Assembly: GCF_029760935.1 (NCBI RefSeq)
Contig: NZ_CP121684.1
Coordinates: forward strand, 1,116,001-1,180,000
Direction of reading: 5' to 3'
From: Lysinibacter sp. HNR
Lineage (GTDB): Bacteria; Actinomycetota; Actinomycetes; Actinomycetales; Microbacteriaceae
DNA: 64,000 bases
Part shown: one piece after another, positions 1-9,012 of the stretch
How positions within the stretch are numbered: position 1 is the stretch's first letter
How the letters are laid out: each line of letters begins with the position of its first letter
Notes under the pieces: generated by a model
Told to the model about the DNA's origin: nothing
Database searches by the model: none
What the model saw: only the letters and a program-made list of their open reading frames with translations
Translations under genes and position numbers: made by a program

Positions 1-165
1 GACTGATCTACGATGCGTGTGGTGATAGGCGGCGGGCCCGACAGACTATTCGCCGAGCCATCGAGTTGCGATCACGCTTTCCTATCACACCCTTTTTGGA
101 GGTAGAGAGGGGGTACACCCCTTAGACCCTCCGATTGTTTGATAAAAGAGGCGAAACCCTCGACA

Positions 166-1107
166 TCACCGGCGCTTAAAAAGTTCTGTGAGCAGCGGTG
201 CAAGCTTGGGATCCTGGAAGGTGTAGCCCGAATCGAGGAGGCGCTGGGGCCGCACACGCTGATCGGAGAGAAGTAACTCGCGGGCAGCATCACCCAGCAG
301 TGCAACGAGCGCAAATCGCGGCGCGGGAAGCCAATAGGGGCGCTTTACCGCGTGAGCCACGGCCCGCATGAGTTCTGAGGCTTGAGTTTGTTCCGTACCC
401 ACCAGATCAACCGGTCCAGAAAGTTCCGAAGTCACGAGGTGCAGTTGGGCGGCAACATGGTCTCGCAGGCTGATCCAGGGCCAGTACTGTGCACCCGAAC
501 CCAGCGGTCCGGCACCACCCAGCAGAGCAATACGTCTGAGTAGGGGGAGAACGCCACCCGTGCGAGACAGCACAACACCCGTGCGTAGGGTGATCACTCG
601 AACGTGGGAGGGGGCAGCGTATGCCGCGGCTTCCCAGTCAACGCACACGTCGGCTAAGAAGCCGGTTCCGTGAGCGGAGGAATCGGTGAGTTCTTCGTGC
701 GGTCGATTCCCATAGTAGCCAACCGCCGAGGCGCTGAGAAAGACCCGGGGAGGGGCATCCGAGCGACGCAGGGCCTGCACCAGGGTGTTGGTGGAATCGA
801 TTCTGGAGTAATAGATTTTCTTTTTATAGTTCGCACCCCAGGGGAGTTTACTCAGGGATGCTCCCGAGAGATTGACCAGGACATCCGCATCGTGAAGGGC
901 GCGATCATCGATGAGGCCTGATGATGGGTCCCAGTGATACTCGTGCGGGTGCGCGGGATCGCGTCGCACCAGGTGGCGCACGTGATACCCCTCGGCGGTA
1001 GCCCGTTGAGTGAGTTCGTTGCCGATGAGCCCCGAGGCTCCGGCGATAAGAATTGTTTTGGGTTTTACGCCGTCGTTTTGGGCAGCGTCGTTGTGAGCAT
1101 CAACCAT
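166..1107 (-). CDS. TIGR01777-family NAD(P)-dependent epimerase (SDR39U1/YfcH-like)
   Basis: The 313-residue product has an N-terminal Rossmann nucleotide-binding motif GASGLIG at residues 23-29 and the SASAVGYYG block near residues 125-133 that is typical of the TIGR01777 group of atypical short-chain dehydrogenases. Length fits the family (about 300 residues). The C-terminal part (from about residue 230) matches the DUF1731-type tail of these proteins, ending in LLTELFKRR. It is a cytosolic protein; the substrate of this family is unknown and no reaction can be named. The start is the ATG at 1105-1107, giving a short hydrophilic leader before the first beta strand. It stands alone, facing away from the alkaline phosphatase gene, with 182 bases between the two starts that must hold both promoters. 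Confidence 0.85.
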   Translation of the reverse strand: MVDAHNDAAQNDGVKPKTILIAGASGLIGNELTQRATAEGYHVRHLVRRDPAHPHEYHWDPSSGLIDDRALHDADVLVNLSGASLSKLPWGANYKKKIYYSRIDSTNTLVQALRRSDAPPRVFLSASAVGYYGNRPHEELTDSSAHGTGFLADVCVDWEAAAYAAPSHVRVITLRTGVVLSRTGGVLPLLRRIALLGGAGPLGSGAQYWPWISLRDHVAAQLHLVTSELSGPVDLVGTEQTQASELMRAVAHAVKRPYWLPAPRFALVALLGDAARELLLSDQRVRPQRLLDSGYTFQDPKLAPLLTELFKRR

Positions 1108-1289
1108 ATGCTAAGAATACGCGCTAATGTGTAGGGTTCCCAAGAGGCTGGTGCGGTCGTTTGGAGAATAATTCAGGGGAAGAAAATGTGCCGTGTGAGA
1201 TTTCGTAACCGATTGTTTGTTTGCTGCTGATTATCTGAGGAGCGATTCCGACACAGGGTCGGATCTAAAAATCAGGAGCAAAAAATTAA

Positions 1290-3188
1290 ATGAATCTATT
1301 TTCAGCTCGACGCACTCCCCGTGTGCGTCATGTTCTGGTTGGGAGTATCGTGTTGGCGGTTCTCGTAGGAAGTTGGGGTAGCGGAGCCGCATTTGCCGAT
1401 ACACACGAAAACGGTGGCGCGCGTCGAAACGACGGTGATAATACAGCGTTTGTGCGCTCCGCAATCAAAGATGGCCCGGCTAAAAACGTGATCCTGCTGA
1501 TTGGCGACGGAATGGGCGATAGTGAAATCACCATCGCCAGGAACTACGCCTATGGGGCGGCTGGAAAACTTCCCGGGATTGATGCTCTTCCCCTCACCGG
1601 TCAGTACACCACCTACTCCCTGCACAAAGATGGACCGCTTCGGGGAAAGCCTGATTACGTTCCCGACTCTGCGGCTACGGGAAGTGCCTGGGCAACCGGT
1701 ACAAAAACCTATGACGGGGCAATCTCCGTTGACATTAACGGTGTGCCGCAGCAGACCCTAATCGAGCTGGCGCGAGCAAACGGACTGCGTACCGGAAATG
1801 TGACAACCGCCGAGGTTCAGGACGCCACCCCTGCCGTACAGGTGGCACACGTCGGCTCGAGAAAATGTTTTGGCCCGGATAGCCGGAGCTGTGGCTCCGA
1901 CGCACTTGAGCAGGGCGGATTGGGCTCGATCAGCGAACAGACTCTCGATACCCGACCCGATCTCACGCTCGGGGGTGGAGCGGCTTCTTTTGCGCAGCGG
2001 GCTAAAGCGGGGCCGTGGAAAGATCAGACACTCTTTGAGCAGGCAGAGGACCGCGGCTACCAGGTCGCGCGAGATGCGTCTGGTCTCTCACAGATCACCG
2101 AGGCAAACCAGGAAAAACCGCTGCTGGGAATCTTTACCGACGGGAATTTTCCGACACGCTTTGCCCCGACTACGGCAACCGTGGGAGGTGCCGATCACAG
2201 TGTGAGCTGCGAGCCTAACAGGGAACGTCTCTCCCCGGATCTTTCCCTGGCCAGCCTGACCAACAAGGCACTATCACTTTTGGATGTACAGGACGGCTCG
2301 GGTAAAGGATTCTTCCTGCAGGTGGAGGGTGCCAGCATCGACAAGCGAGATCACCAGGCAGACGCCTGCGGTCAGATCGGTGAGACCATCGACCTTGACG
2401 AAGCGGTGCGGGCGGCACTCGACTTTGCTGAGAAAGACGGTAACACAATGGTTATTGTGACGGCCGACCACGCTCACACCAGCCAGATTGTCGACAGCAC
2501 TCCGCCCAAGAGTCTGAGTACCGCCGTGACCACCCTTGAGGGTTCGGTCATGAAGATCTCCTACGGTACCGCCGGGTCCGGGGAGTCACAGCAGCACACC
2601 GGTACACAGCTACGGGTTGCGGGTTATGGGCCGGGTGCGGCGAACGTCGTGGGGCTTATCGATCAGACGGATAATTTCTTTACGATTTCCTCTGCCCTTC
2701 AGCTATCGCGTAATACCGCCGACCTGAGTGCGGATGGAGAAGCGGAACTGACTAAAGAAACTTTTGCACCCGGAGAAAAAATAGACCTGACATTCCGCGG
2801 TCTGCGCGGTGACCGGCAGATCACGGGAGTGATCGCTTCGAATAGTGAGGTTCCCATCCCCAAAACAGATGTGCTGCGGGGTGCTGCCACGCTTTCGCTT
2901 GAGGCTCCCGAAGATCTGGGCGAGCACACCATAACCGTGACGGGTAGTCAGAGCGGGAAAGCGATCACCGCGCGTTTTGTTGTTACTGCGGATGGGGCAT
3001 CATCACCTGGGGTAGCAGCGTCTCCCTCTTCTCCTAGTAACTCTACTGGGGTTGGTGATTTTGTTTGGAAATTTGGTGTGTCCCTGGCCACAACCGGCAG
3101 CGCGGCGCTTCCCCTCGTCCTCGCGCTAACCCTTGCCATCCTGGCTCTTGGTGGAGGTGTGATCCTGCGCGCTCGGTGGCGTTCGTAA
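1290..3188 (+). CDS. phoA: Alkaline phosphatase with LATTG cell-wall sorting signal
   Basis: Classical zinc/magnesium alkaline phosphatase releasing phosphate from monoesters outside the cell. A signal peptide occupies residues 1-36 (positive start, hydrophobic core, cleavage near AFA-D). The metal-ligand block [10 protein letters not shown] lies at 71-80, the nucleophile motif [12 protein letters not shown] starts at residue 126 with Ser127, and later metal-binding blocks are [17 protein letters not shown] and QQHTGT. After the catalytic domain comes a beta-rich Ig-like segment (about 480-580). The C-terminus carries LATTG at 599-603, a hydrophobic span and a short RARWRS tail: a sortase signal of the LAxTG type recognised by class E sortases. 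The enzyme is therefore probably attached to peptidoglycan, whereas E. coli PhoA is periplasmic. AGGAG at 1274-1278 lies 11 bases before the ATG, a little long. Phosphate-starvation control would be expected, but I saw no clear PhoP box upstream. Confidence 0.93.
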   Translation: MNLFSARRTPRVRHVLVGSIVLAVLVGSWGSGAAFADTHENGGARRNDGDNTAFVRSAIKDGPAKNVILLIGDGMGDSEITIARNYAYGAAGKLPGIDALPLTGQYTTYSLHKDGPLRGKPDYVPDSAATGSAWATGTKTYDGAISVDINGVPQQTLIELARANGLRTGNVTTAEVQDATPAVQVAHVGSRKCFGPDSRSCGSDALEQGGLGSISEQTLDTRPDLTLGGGAASFAQRAKAGPWKDQTLFEQAEDRGYQVARDASGLSQITEANQEKPLLGIFTDGNFPTRFAPTTATVGGADHSVSCEPNRERLSPDLSLASLTNKALSLLDVQDGSGKGFFLQVEGASIDKRDHQADACGQIGETIDLDEAVRAALDFAEKDGNTMVIVTADHAHTSQIVDSTPPKSLSTAVTTLEGSVMKISYGTAGSGESQQHTGTQLRVAGYGPGAANVVGLIDQTDNFFTISSALQLSRNTADLSADGEAELTKETFAPGEKIDLTFRGLRGDRQITGVIASNSEVPIPKTDVLRGAATLSLEAPEDLGEHTITVTGSQSGKAITARFVVTADGASSPGVAASPSSPSNSTGVGDFVWKFGVSLATTGSAALPLVLALTLAILALGGGVILRARWRS

Positions 3189-3237
3189 TCACCCAGGCAT
3201 CCTGTGATGGGTGCGATGTTGTCGATAAGCTGGGAAC

Positions 3238-3996
3238 ATGACTGACACTGCACTCATCACGGGAGCAACCGCGGGTATCGGTGCCGAGTTTGCGCGGCAA
3301 TTGGCTAGACGAGGCTGGAATCTGGTGCTTGTTGCTCGGAACGCTGAACGCTTGGAACACATCGCGGATGACCTGCAACAGAGGTTTCAGATTAACGTTG
3401 AGGTTATCACTGCGGATCTCACCCAGCAGGAACAGCTCAAAACGGTTGAGAATCGTTTGCGTGACCGAGCCCGCCCGATTGAGCTTCTGGTGAACAACGC
3501 GGGCTTTGGGTTGAAAAAACCCTTTGAACAAAACGATCTGGAAGAAGAACAGAGTCACCTAGATATTCTGCTCCGGGTGCCCATGCGACTCACCCACGCG
3601 GTACTCCCGGGGATGCTTGAGCGAGGTAAGGGCCGAATTATTAGTGTGGCCTCGGTAGCCGGTTTTATTCCGAGTGGAACGTACGGTGCTTCTAAAGCGT
3701 GGGTTATTAGCTTTAGCAGGTGGGCAAACATCTTTTATCGAGCACGAGGGGTAAAGATAACCGCGCTGTGCCCCGGGTTTGTTCGCACGGAGTTCCATGA
3801 CCGAATGCGGGTGAGTACGGAACAAATTCCTGAGTGGATGTGGCTGAGTCCCGAGCAGGTCGTGTGGGAAGGTCTGAGAGACAACTATCGAGGCAGGGCA
3901 GTTTCGGTTCCCTCCGCACGCTACAAGATTGCCGTGGCTCTCACCCGTGTTTTGCCCGCGAGGGTTGCCGTGCAACGGACACGCAAGGACTCCTGA
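3238..3996 (+). CDS. Short-chain dehydrogenase/reductase (SDR)
   Basis: A 252-residue classical SDR oxidoreductase. Visible motifs are the cofactor loop TGATAGIG (residues 8-15), NNAG (86-89) and a catalytic set with Ser139, Tyr149 and Lys153 in YGASK. Arg34 after the second beta strand (VLVARN) suggests NADP(H) preference. The sequence resembles the DltE/YqjQ-like group of SDRs, but the substrate cannot be read from sequence. Start is the ATG at 3238 with only a weak purine-rich ribosome site. The 3' end is odd: the last 36 coding bases form the first copy of an imperfect tandem duplication that continues past the stop codon, so the C-terminal residues (about 241-252) may have been altered by it. 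Confidence 0.85.
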   Translation: MTDTALITGATAGIGAEFARQLARRGWNLVLVARNAERLEHIADDLQQRFQINVEVITADLTQQEQLKTVENRLRDRARPIELLVNNAGFGLKKPFEQNDLEEEQSHLDILLRVPMRLTHAVLPGMLERGKGRIISVASVAGFIPSGTYGASKAWVISFSRWANIFYRARGVKITALCPGFVRTEFHDRMRVSTEQIPEWMWLSPEQVVWEGLRDNYRGRAVSVPSARYKIAVALTRVLPARVAVQRTRKDS

Positions 3997-4035
3997 GTGC
4001 AGGGTTGCAGCGGACACGCCAGGACTCCTGGGCAC
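3961..4035 (+). repeat. Imperfect tandem duplication across the SDR stop codon
   Basis: Two adjacent copies begin with AGGGTTGC and share GGACACGC and AGGACTCCTG: copy 1 at 3961-4000 and copy 2 at 4001-4035. Copy 2 lacks about five bases. A third partial start, AGGGTT, follows at 4036. The SDR stop codon (3994-3996) lies inside copy 1; in copy 2 the matching TGA has become TGG. This looks like a local slippage or short duplication event at the gene's end. Confidence 0.75.
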
Positions 4036-4222
4036 AGGGTTCACCGAACGCATAGCAGAGAATATGGGTAAGATTATTGTTTTGACCGTTACATGGAACG
4101 CAACAGGTAGTGTGCGAGCGTAAAAGGTTTTACCCACGGCGTGCGATTTGGCACGCGGGTACGGCACTTCCGATAGCATTGTTGCGAGCGATCCTTCCCC
4201 CGAAAGCGATACCCTAGAGAGC

Positions 4223-5200
4223 ATGGCACACGTAGAAAACCCATTCGGACAGGTGATGGTGGCTCTGATCACCCCGTTCACTAACGATGGTGAAGTTGAT
4301 TGGCCCGCTGTGGAGCGGCACGTTGATGCGGTAACCAGTGCGGGCGCCGACGGTATTGTAGTCACCGGCACAACCGGTGAGACCTCAACCCTCACCGATG
4401 CTGAAAAGCTGAGGCTTGTTGAGGTGGCAAAGAGTGTTGCCGGTAATCGTGCCAAGGTTATAACGGGTGGGGGCTCCAACGAGACCGCCCATGCGATTGA
4501 GCTTTACAAAGCCAGCGAGAAAGCTGGGGCTGACGGGATCATGATTGTCACCCCGTACTACAACAAGCCTACGCAGGCCGGAATCCTGACGCACTTCCGT
4601 ATGATTTCGGACTCCACAGACCTCCCCGTTATCCTTTACGATATTCCCGGACGCACGGGTGTACCCATCGCCTACGAGACTATCCTCCGCCTGGCAAAGC
4701 ATCCCAACGTGGTTGCGATTAAAGATGCCAAGGGAGATTTTAGTCAGGCTAGTCGTGTCCTGAACCAGACTGATCTGCTTTATTTCTCTGGTGATGATGC
4801 TAATGTTCTTCCGCACCTCGCTATCGGCGCGAGCGGACTTATCGGGGTTACCGCAAATATTGCTGCAGCGCCGTATCGTCAGATAGTAGATGCGGTTAAC
4901 GTTGGAGACCTGGCTTCAGCAACCGCTGTACACAAAAAGCTGGAGCCTCTGGTTCGAGCGATTATGACCCATGTGCCAGGAACGATTGCGGCCAAATACG
5001 TTCTTCACGGACTTGGTCGCATCAACAGCCCGCGTGTGCGGCTTCCACTCGTTGGTCCCGAGGAGTGGGAGGCATCACAGATTGAAGATGATCTCGCTCT
5101 TGTGGGGGACCTGCCGGGTCTTGACCTTAGTAATTTCCGCCCGGATCGCAACGCGGCCGCAGGTGGAGCCCTACCAAAGATTGCGGGAACAACCCGCTAG
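4223..5200 (+). CDS. dapA: 4-hydroxy-tetrahydrodipicolinate synthase
   Basis: Condenses pyruvate with aspartate semialdehyde, the first committed step of the diaminopimelate/lysine pathway, in the cytosol. The product (325 residues from this start) is a TIM-barrel class I aldolase: the GTTGE substrate loop lies at residues 49-53, Tyr139 in ILYDIPGRTG, and the Schiff-base Lys167 in VAIKDAKGD. The frame stays open upstream to 4148, but the 25 extra residues are unlike the family, while the ATG at 4223 gives the usual start a few residues before NPFGQ. The C-terminal extension after the barrel is common in actinobacteria. It lies 14 bases ahead of the RNase J gene, a pairing widespread in actinobacteria; dapF is about 21 kb downstream in this window. 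Confidence 0.95.
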   Translation: MAHVENPFGQVMVALITPFTNDGEVDWPAVERHVDAVTSAGADGIVVTGTTGETSTLTDAEKLRLVEVAKSVAGNRAKVITGGGSNETAHAIELYKASEKAGADGIMIVTPYYNKPTQAGILTHFRMISDSTDLPVILYDIPGRTGVPIAYETILRLAKHPNVVAIKDAKGDFSQASRVLNQTDLLYFSGDDANVLPHLAIGASGLIGVTANIAAAPYRQIVDAVNVGDLASATAVHKKLEPLVRAIMTHVPGTIAAKYVLHGLGRINSPRVRLPLVGPEEWEASQIEDDLALVGDLPGLDLSNFRPDRNAAAGGALPKIAGTTR

Positions 5201-5214
5201 AAACAGGAGGACGT

Positions 5215-6909
5215 GTGCATAGCAACGTCTCAGAACCAGCACCACACTACGCTCCCGCGCCCCTTCGCGACGGCACCCTGCGGATTATCCCCGTTGGTGG
5301 CCTCGGCGAGGTGGGTAGGAACATGACCGTTTTTGAAATAAACGGCAAATTACTCATCGTCGACTGTGGTGTTTTATTTCCCGAGGCAAACCAGCCTGGA
5401 GTTGACCTAATCCTGCCAGATTTTTCGATTATCCGTGACCGACTGGATGACGTGGTTGCTGTTGTGCTCACACACGGGCACGAAGATCACATTGGGGCTG
5501 TTCCCTACCTGCTGCGACTGCGCGAGGATATCCCTCTCATCGGCTCTCAGCTCACGCTTGCTCTGGTGGAGGCTAAGCTCAAGGAGCACCGCATCACACC
5601 GTATACGCTCACCGTACGAGAGGGCGATGTTGAGCAGGTTGGGCCGTTTGAGTTGGAGTTTGTCGCGGTTAACCACTCGATTCCTGATGCCCTAGCCGTT
5701 GCCATAAAAACAGAGGCGGGGTCGGTTCTTGCCACCGGCGATTTTAAGATGGATCAGCTCCCGCTTGATGGGCGGCTCACCGATCTGCGGGCTTTTGCGC
5801 GTCTGGGAGAAGAGGGTATTGACCTCTTTATGGTCGATTCGACCAACGCTGAGGTGCCCGGATTTACACCGCTTGAACGCGATATCGGTCCCGTGCTTGA
5901 TGAGGTGATCGCTAAGGCGCCGGGCAAAGTTGTTGTGGCGAGCTTCTCCAGTCATATTCATCGGGTGCAGCAGGTGCTTGATGCTGCGCATAATCACGGT
6001 CGTCGGGTGGTGCTGTTGGGACGCTCAATGGTTCGTAATATGAATATTGCTGCGGAACTTGGCTATCTTCGGGTGGAACCGGGAATACTGCTTGATCACC
6101 GCAAGACTGAGGGCACTCCCGACGACAAGATTGTCTATATGGGAACCGGTTCGCAGGGAGAACCCATGGCGGTTCTCAGCCGTATGGCTAACCGGGAACA
6201 CAAGGTTGAGATTGGTGAGGGTGATACCGTCATTCTTGCGTCGAGCCTTATTCCCGGTAACGAAAATGCTGTATACCGAATTATCGACCGTCTTATTAAA
6301 AACGGTGCAAATGTGGTACACAAGGGTAACGCGAAGGTTCACGTTTCTGGGCATGCTGCTGCGGGCGAATTGCTCTACTGCTATAACATTTTGAAGCCGC
6401 GCAATGTGCTTCCAATCCACGGTGAGTTTCGACACCTGGATGCAAACGCGAAACTTGCGATTCAGACCGGGATTCCAGAGGAAAACGTATTGCTCGCCGA
6501 GGACGGCACCGTCATTGACCTGAAAGACGGTGACGCTACCATTGTTGGACAGTACGACCTGGGGTTTGTATATGTAGATGGCTCGAGTGTCGGACAGATC
6601 ACTGAGGCTGACCTGAAGGATCGTCGTGTGTTGGGTGAGGAGGGTTTCATTTCGGTTATTGTGGTGGTGGAGTTTGCCACGGGACGCGTTGTTGTGGGGC
6701 CAGAAATCCATGCAAAGGGCGTGGCTGAGGGAGATAGCGTCTTTGAAGATGTAAAACCCAAGATTGTTGCAGCCCTGTCTGAGGCCGCGCAAAACGGCGT
6801 GCGTGATCAGCATGCGCTACAGCAGGTTGTGCGTCGCACGATCGGTCGCTGGGTGGCCCAGAAACTGCGTCGTCGGGCGATGATAGTTCCGGTTGTTATC
6901 GAGGCGTAG
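5215..6909 (+). CDS. rnj: Ribonuclease J
   Basis: Metallo-beta-lactamase/beta-CASP ribonuclease that processes and degrades RNA from the 5' end and also cuts internally. The 564-residue length is normal. The zinc motif THGHEDH lies at about residues 85-91; other metal-binding positions are seen in NHSIPDA and TGDFK. The beta-CASP region includes FSSHIHR and GTGSQGEP, and the HVSGHA motif lies further on. The C-terminal third (about 450-564) is the RNase J-specific domain. The start is the GTG at 5215: AGGAGG at 5205-5210 precedes it by four bases. It follows dapA closely and is probably cotranscribed with it. A distinct FemAB-like gene follows after 63 bases. Confidence 0.95.
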   Translation: MHSNVSEPAPHYAPAPLRDGTLRIIPVGGLGEVGRNMTVFEINGKLLIVDCGVLFPEANQPGVDLILPDFSIIRDRLDDVVAVVLTHGHEDHIGAVPYLLRLREDIPLIGSQLTLALVEAKLKEHRITPYTLTVREGDVEQVGPFELEFVAVNHSIPDALAVAIKTEAGSVLATGDFKMDQLPLDGRLTDLRAFARLGEEGIDLFMVDSTNAEVPGFTPLERDIGPVLDEVIAKAPGKVVVASFSSHIHRVQQVLDAAHNHGRRVVLLGRSMVRNMNIAAELGYLRVEPGILLDHRKTEGTPDDKIVYMGTGSQGEPMAVLSRMANREHKVEIGEGDTVILASSLIPGNENAVYRIIDRLIKNGANVVHKGNAKVHVSGHAAAGELLYCYNILKPRNVLPIHGEFRHLDANAKLAIQTGIPEENVLLAEDGTVIDLKDGDATIVGQYDLGFVYVDGSSVGQITEADLKDRRVLGEEGFISVIVVVEFATGRVVVGPEIHAKGVAEGDSVFEDVKPKIVAALSEAAQNGVRDQHALQQVVRRTIGRWVAQKLRRRAMIVPVVIEA

Positions 6910-6972
6910 ATGTCAAGGCGCTGTAGAGCGTCAGCGTTTGCGCTAGGAATTCTTAGGTGATAAAGGAAAAAC

Positions 6973-7905
6973 GTGTCGCATTTTTTGCAAACCCCCGCGT
7001 GGGGTGAGTTCCAAAAGGCTTTGGGGCGAACGGTTGTAGAAGATTCGGGTGAGGGATGGCGCTATTTAGCAATCCTTGAGAAGGGACGCATTAACTCGCG
7101 TCTCTATACCCCCTACGGTCCGGTAGTGAATTCTCTCGATTACCTACCTGCCGCTCTTAGCTCGCTTGTGAGCGCTGCAAAAAAGCTTGGGGCTGTTTTT
7201 GTGCGGGTTGAGCCCCTGGTGATTACCCCCGGTGACACAGAATTATCCAGCGTGGTAAACGCTTTTGAGAGTGCGGGCCTGCGTCGAACCAATTATGTGC
7301 AGCCTGAGCAGACCTGGCGTGTTGATCTGACACAGTCCGAGGAACAGGTTCTTAGCGGACTCTCAAAAACCGGTCGTAACCTGTACCGTAACTACAGCAA
7401 AAAAGGCCTGTCGATTCGATCAAGCGATAGCCCCGAGGACGTTGAGGACTTTCTTCAACTGGTGAAGGGAGTGGCGGAGCAGGCTGATATTCGCCAGCAT
7501 CCGGATAGTTATTTCCGTCGCCAGGTTGAAATACTTCTGCCTCGGGGCAATGCCCGTCTGTATTTTGTTGATTTTGAGGGTAGCCCTATTGCGGCTTCGC
7601 TTGTATATGATGACGATAACCGTCGATACTACGCGCACGCGGGAGCGAGCTATGAGCACCGCCGTTTGCATCCCGGCAACGTTTTAGTTACTCAGATGAT
7701 GCTGGATGCTCGTGAGAGCGGGAAAGCTGAGTTTGACTTCTATGGTGTGTCTCCCGCCGATCAGCCGGATCACGCCTGGGCTGGATTTAGCAAATTTAAG
7801 CGATCCTTCGGAGGATATGACTACCACTTTACGGGTACGTGGGAGTTGCCTGTAAAGGTTGGGGGATACACGCTGTATCGTCTCCTGCGTCGCATTATGG
7901 ACTAG
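6973..7905 (+). CDS. FemAB/FemX-family peptidoglycan bridge aminoacyltransferase
   Basis: The 310-residue protein has the two GNAT-like halves of the FemABX family, which add amino acids from aminoacyl-tRNA to lipid II or related peptidoglycan precursors at the cytoplasmic membrane. Supporting features are the N-terminal FLQTPAWGEFQ block, the LYTPYGPVV segment, the RNLYRNYSKKG stretch, and the late ARLYFVDFEGSPIAASLVY and FDFYGVSPAD blocks. There is no obvious coiled-coil arm of the FemA/FemB type, so it is closer to the short FemX/FmhB or MurM-like type. The start is a GTG at 6973 after AAAGGA. Its stop overlaps the oppositely oriented nucleoside hydrolase by 11 bases. The residue it adds cannot be predicted; a DAP pathway (dapA, dapF) is present in this window. 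Confidence 0.8.
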   Translation: MSHFLQTPAWGEFQKALGRTVVEDSGEGWRYLAILEKGRINSRLYTPYGPVVNSLDYLPAALSSLVSAAKKLGAVFVRVEPLVITPGDTELSSVVNAFESAGLRRTNYVQPEQTWRVDLTQSEEQVLSGLSKTGRNLYRNYSKKGLSIRSSDSPEDVEDFLQLVKGVAEQADIRQHPDSYFRRQVEILLPRGNARLYFVDFEGSPIAASLVYDDDNRRYYAHAGASYEHRRLHPGNVLVTQMMLDARESGKAEFDFYGVSPADQPDHAWAGFSKFKRSFGGYDYHFTGTWELPVKVGGYTLYRLLRRIMD

Positions 7906-8887
7906 TGGGGGCTTGAGCGTTTTCTTGTTCCTCGGGGACCCCTAGGGCGGATAAGAAGCGCGTGTGGAATCCTGCGATGTCAACGTTCTGCACTATTCGG
8001 ATAACGCCGGGAGCTTTCGGGTTGGTCGGGGTCGGAAGGAACATGCGCTGATCACTCACAATTTGACCCCGTGAGATTGATCCGCGGAGTTCAACCTTGG
8101 CCTGCACCAGGCGGTATTCCGCGAGCTGCGGCTCCAACGCTAGGGCCAGAGCAAGAGGGTCATGTAATACGCAGGTTCTGTACCCAAAAGACTTTTCGTA
8201 CGACTCGAGGTAGAAATCCATGATGTTCGCTGCAAATTGAGCTCGAGGATCGGTGCTTTTTTCAATCTGTCTGACCGCTTGGGCGGTGAGCGCGGTTTGT
8301 AGGGTTATTTCCAGTCCCACGAATAATACGTCCCAGGCAGCATCGATAACCACCTGAGCGGCCTCAGGGTCGTGCCAAATGTTTGCCTCTGCCACCGCTG
8401 AGGCGTTACCTGGCACACCCACGGCCCCTCCCATGATGACAACGTTTTTGATGAGCGCTGGTAGCTGGGGTTCGAGGAGCAGAGCGATTGCTATGTTGGT
8501 GAGTGGCCCTACCGCAACTAGGCTAAGTTTTCCCGGATTTTCACGTGCAAGACGGACGATAACTGCGGCGGCCTGATCCCCCGAGAGCGCACGTGCAGAG
8601 GGTGTGATTTTGGCGTCTCCAAGGCCGTCCTCACCGTGGACCGCTTCGGCTGTGCGTAGTGGTTGCGCGAGGGGTCGGGCAGCTCCAGAGAAGACGGGGA
8701 CCTCTTGTTTGCCAAGGAAGTCTAATACGGTGACGGTGTTCCGGCTGCCGACCTCAACGGGCACGTTCCCGTGGGTAACCGTGCACGCCACGAAGTTTGC
8801 GCCGTGATGTGCCCCATACATCAGAGCGAGGGCATCATCAATACCGGTATCACAGTCGAAGATAAGGGGAAGTTTCATCTTTGTCAC
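7895..8887 (-). CDS. Inosine/uridine-preferring nucleoside hydrolase
   Basis: Hydrolyses ribonucleosides to free base and ribose in the cytosol. The diagnostic calcium-binding motif DCDTGIDDA spans residues 11-19, and the substrate loop AVHGEDGLG, the VAVGPLTNIA block and a late HDPLA motif are present; the length of 330 residues is typical. Two starts are possible: GTG at 8885-8887 (MTKMK) or ATG at 8876-8878. It is the last gene of the nucleoside locus, 125 bases after the second permease, in a very AT-rich spacer that may hold its own promoter. With the importer and ribokinase upstream it completes a route from external nucleoside to ribose-5-phosphate. Its 3' end overlaps the FemAB-like gene by 11 bases. 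Confidence 0.92.
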   Translation of the reverse strand: MTKMKLPLIFDCDTGIDDALALMYGAHHGANFVACTVTHGNVPVEVGSRNTVTVLDFLGKQEVPVFSGAARPLAQPLRTAEAVHGEDGLGDAKITPSARALSGDQAAAVIVRLARENPGKLSLVAVGPLTNIAIALLLEPQLPALIKNVVIMGGAVGVPGNASAVAEANIWHDPEAAQVVIDAAWDVLFVGLEITLQTALTAQAVRQIEKSTDPRAQFAANIMDFYLESYEKSFGYRTCVLHDPLALALALEPQLAEYRLVQAKVELRGSISRGQIVSDQRMFLPTPTNPKAPGVIRIVQNVDIAGFHTRFLSALGVPEEQENAQAPTSP

Positions 8888-9012
8888 TCTTTCGTCGTTG
8901 ATTTATGTATTTTTAATAGTTAATTTATATCTTGTTTATCACTAATAATAATTAGCTAATCATGGTTTATTTTCTTGAAGGGGAGGGGCTCGACCCGATT
9001 GTGGGGTGAGGG
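8888..9012 (-). promoter_or_regulatory. AT-rich spacer upstream of nucleoside hydrolase, possible promoter
   Basis: This spacer is far more AT-rich than its surroundings. Read on the minus strand it contains a good -10 hexamer TATAAA (plus-strand 8924-8929) but no convincing -35. A perfect 10-base palindrome ATTAGCTAAT lies at 8951-8960 and could be an operator. The LacI-type operator found upstream of the ribokinase gene is not repeated here. Confidence 0.35.

Noticed and set aside
3-125. Open plus-strand frame running from the window edge to a stop at 123-125
   Set aside because: Only 41 codons, Arg-rich, no recognisable family; an open run this short is quite likely by chance, so it is not called as the end of an upstream gene.
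1108-1289. PhoP box for the alkaline phosphatase
   Set aside because: No pair of direct repeats fitting the actinobacterial PhoP pattern was found.
3190-3213. CACCCA/TGGGTG inverted repeat after phoA
   Set aside because: Six-base stem without T-run, ending 25 bases before the next start codon; too weak for a terminator.
4148-4222. N-terminal 25-residue extension of DapA
   Set aside because: Not like the family, no ribosome site, and the ATG at 4223 gives the normal N-terminus.
3559-4479. 306-codon minus-strand frame across the SDR and dapA genes
   Set aside because: Antisense to two recognisable enzymes and Ser/Thr/Pro-rich as expected of a shadow frame.
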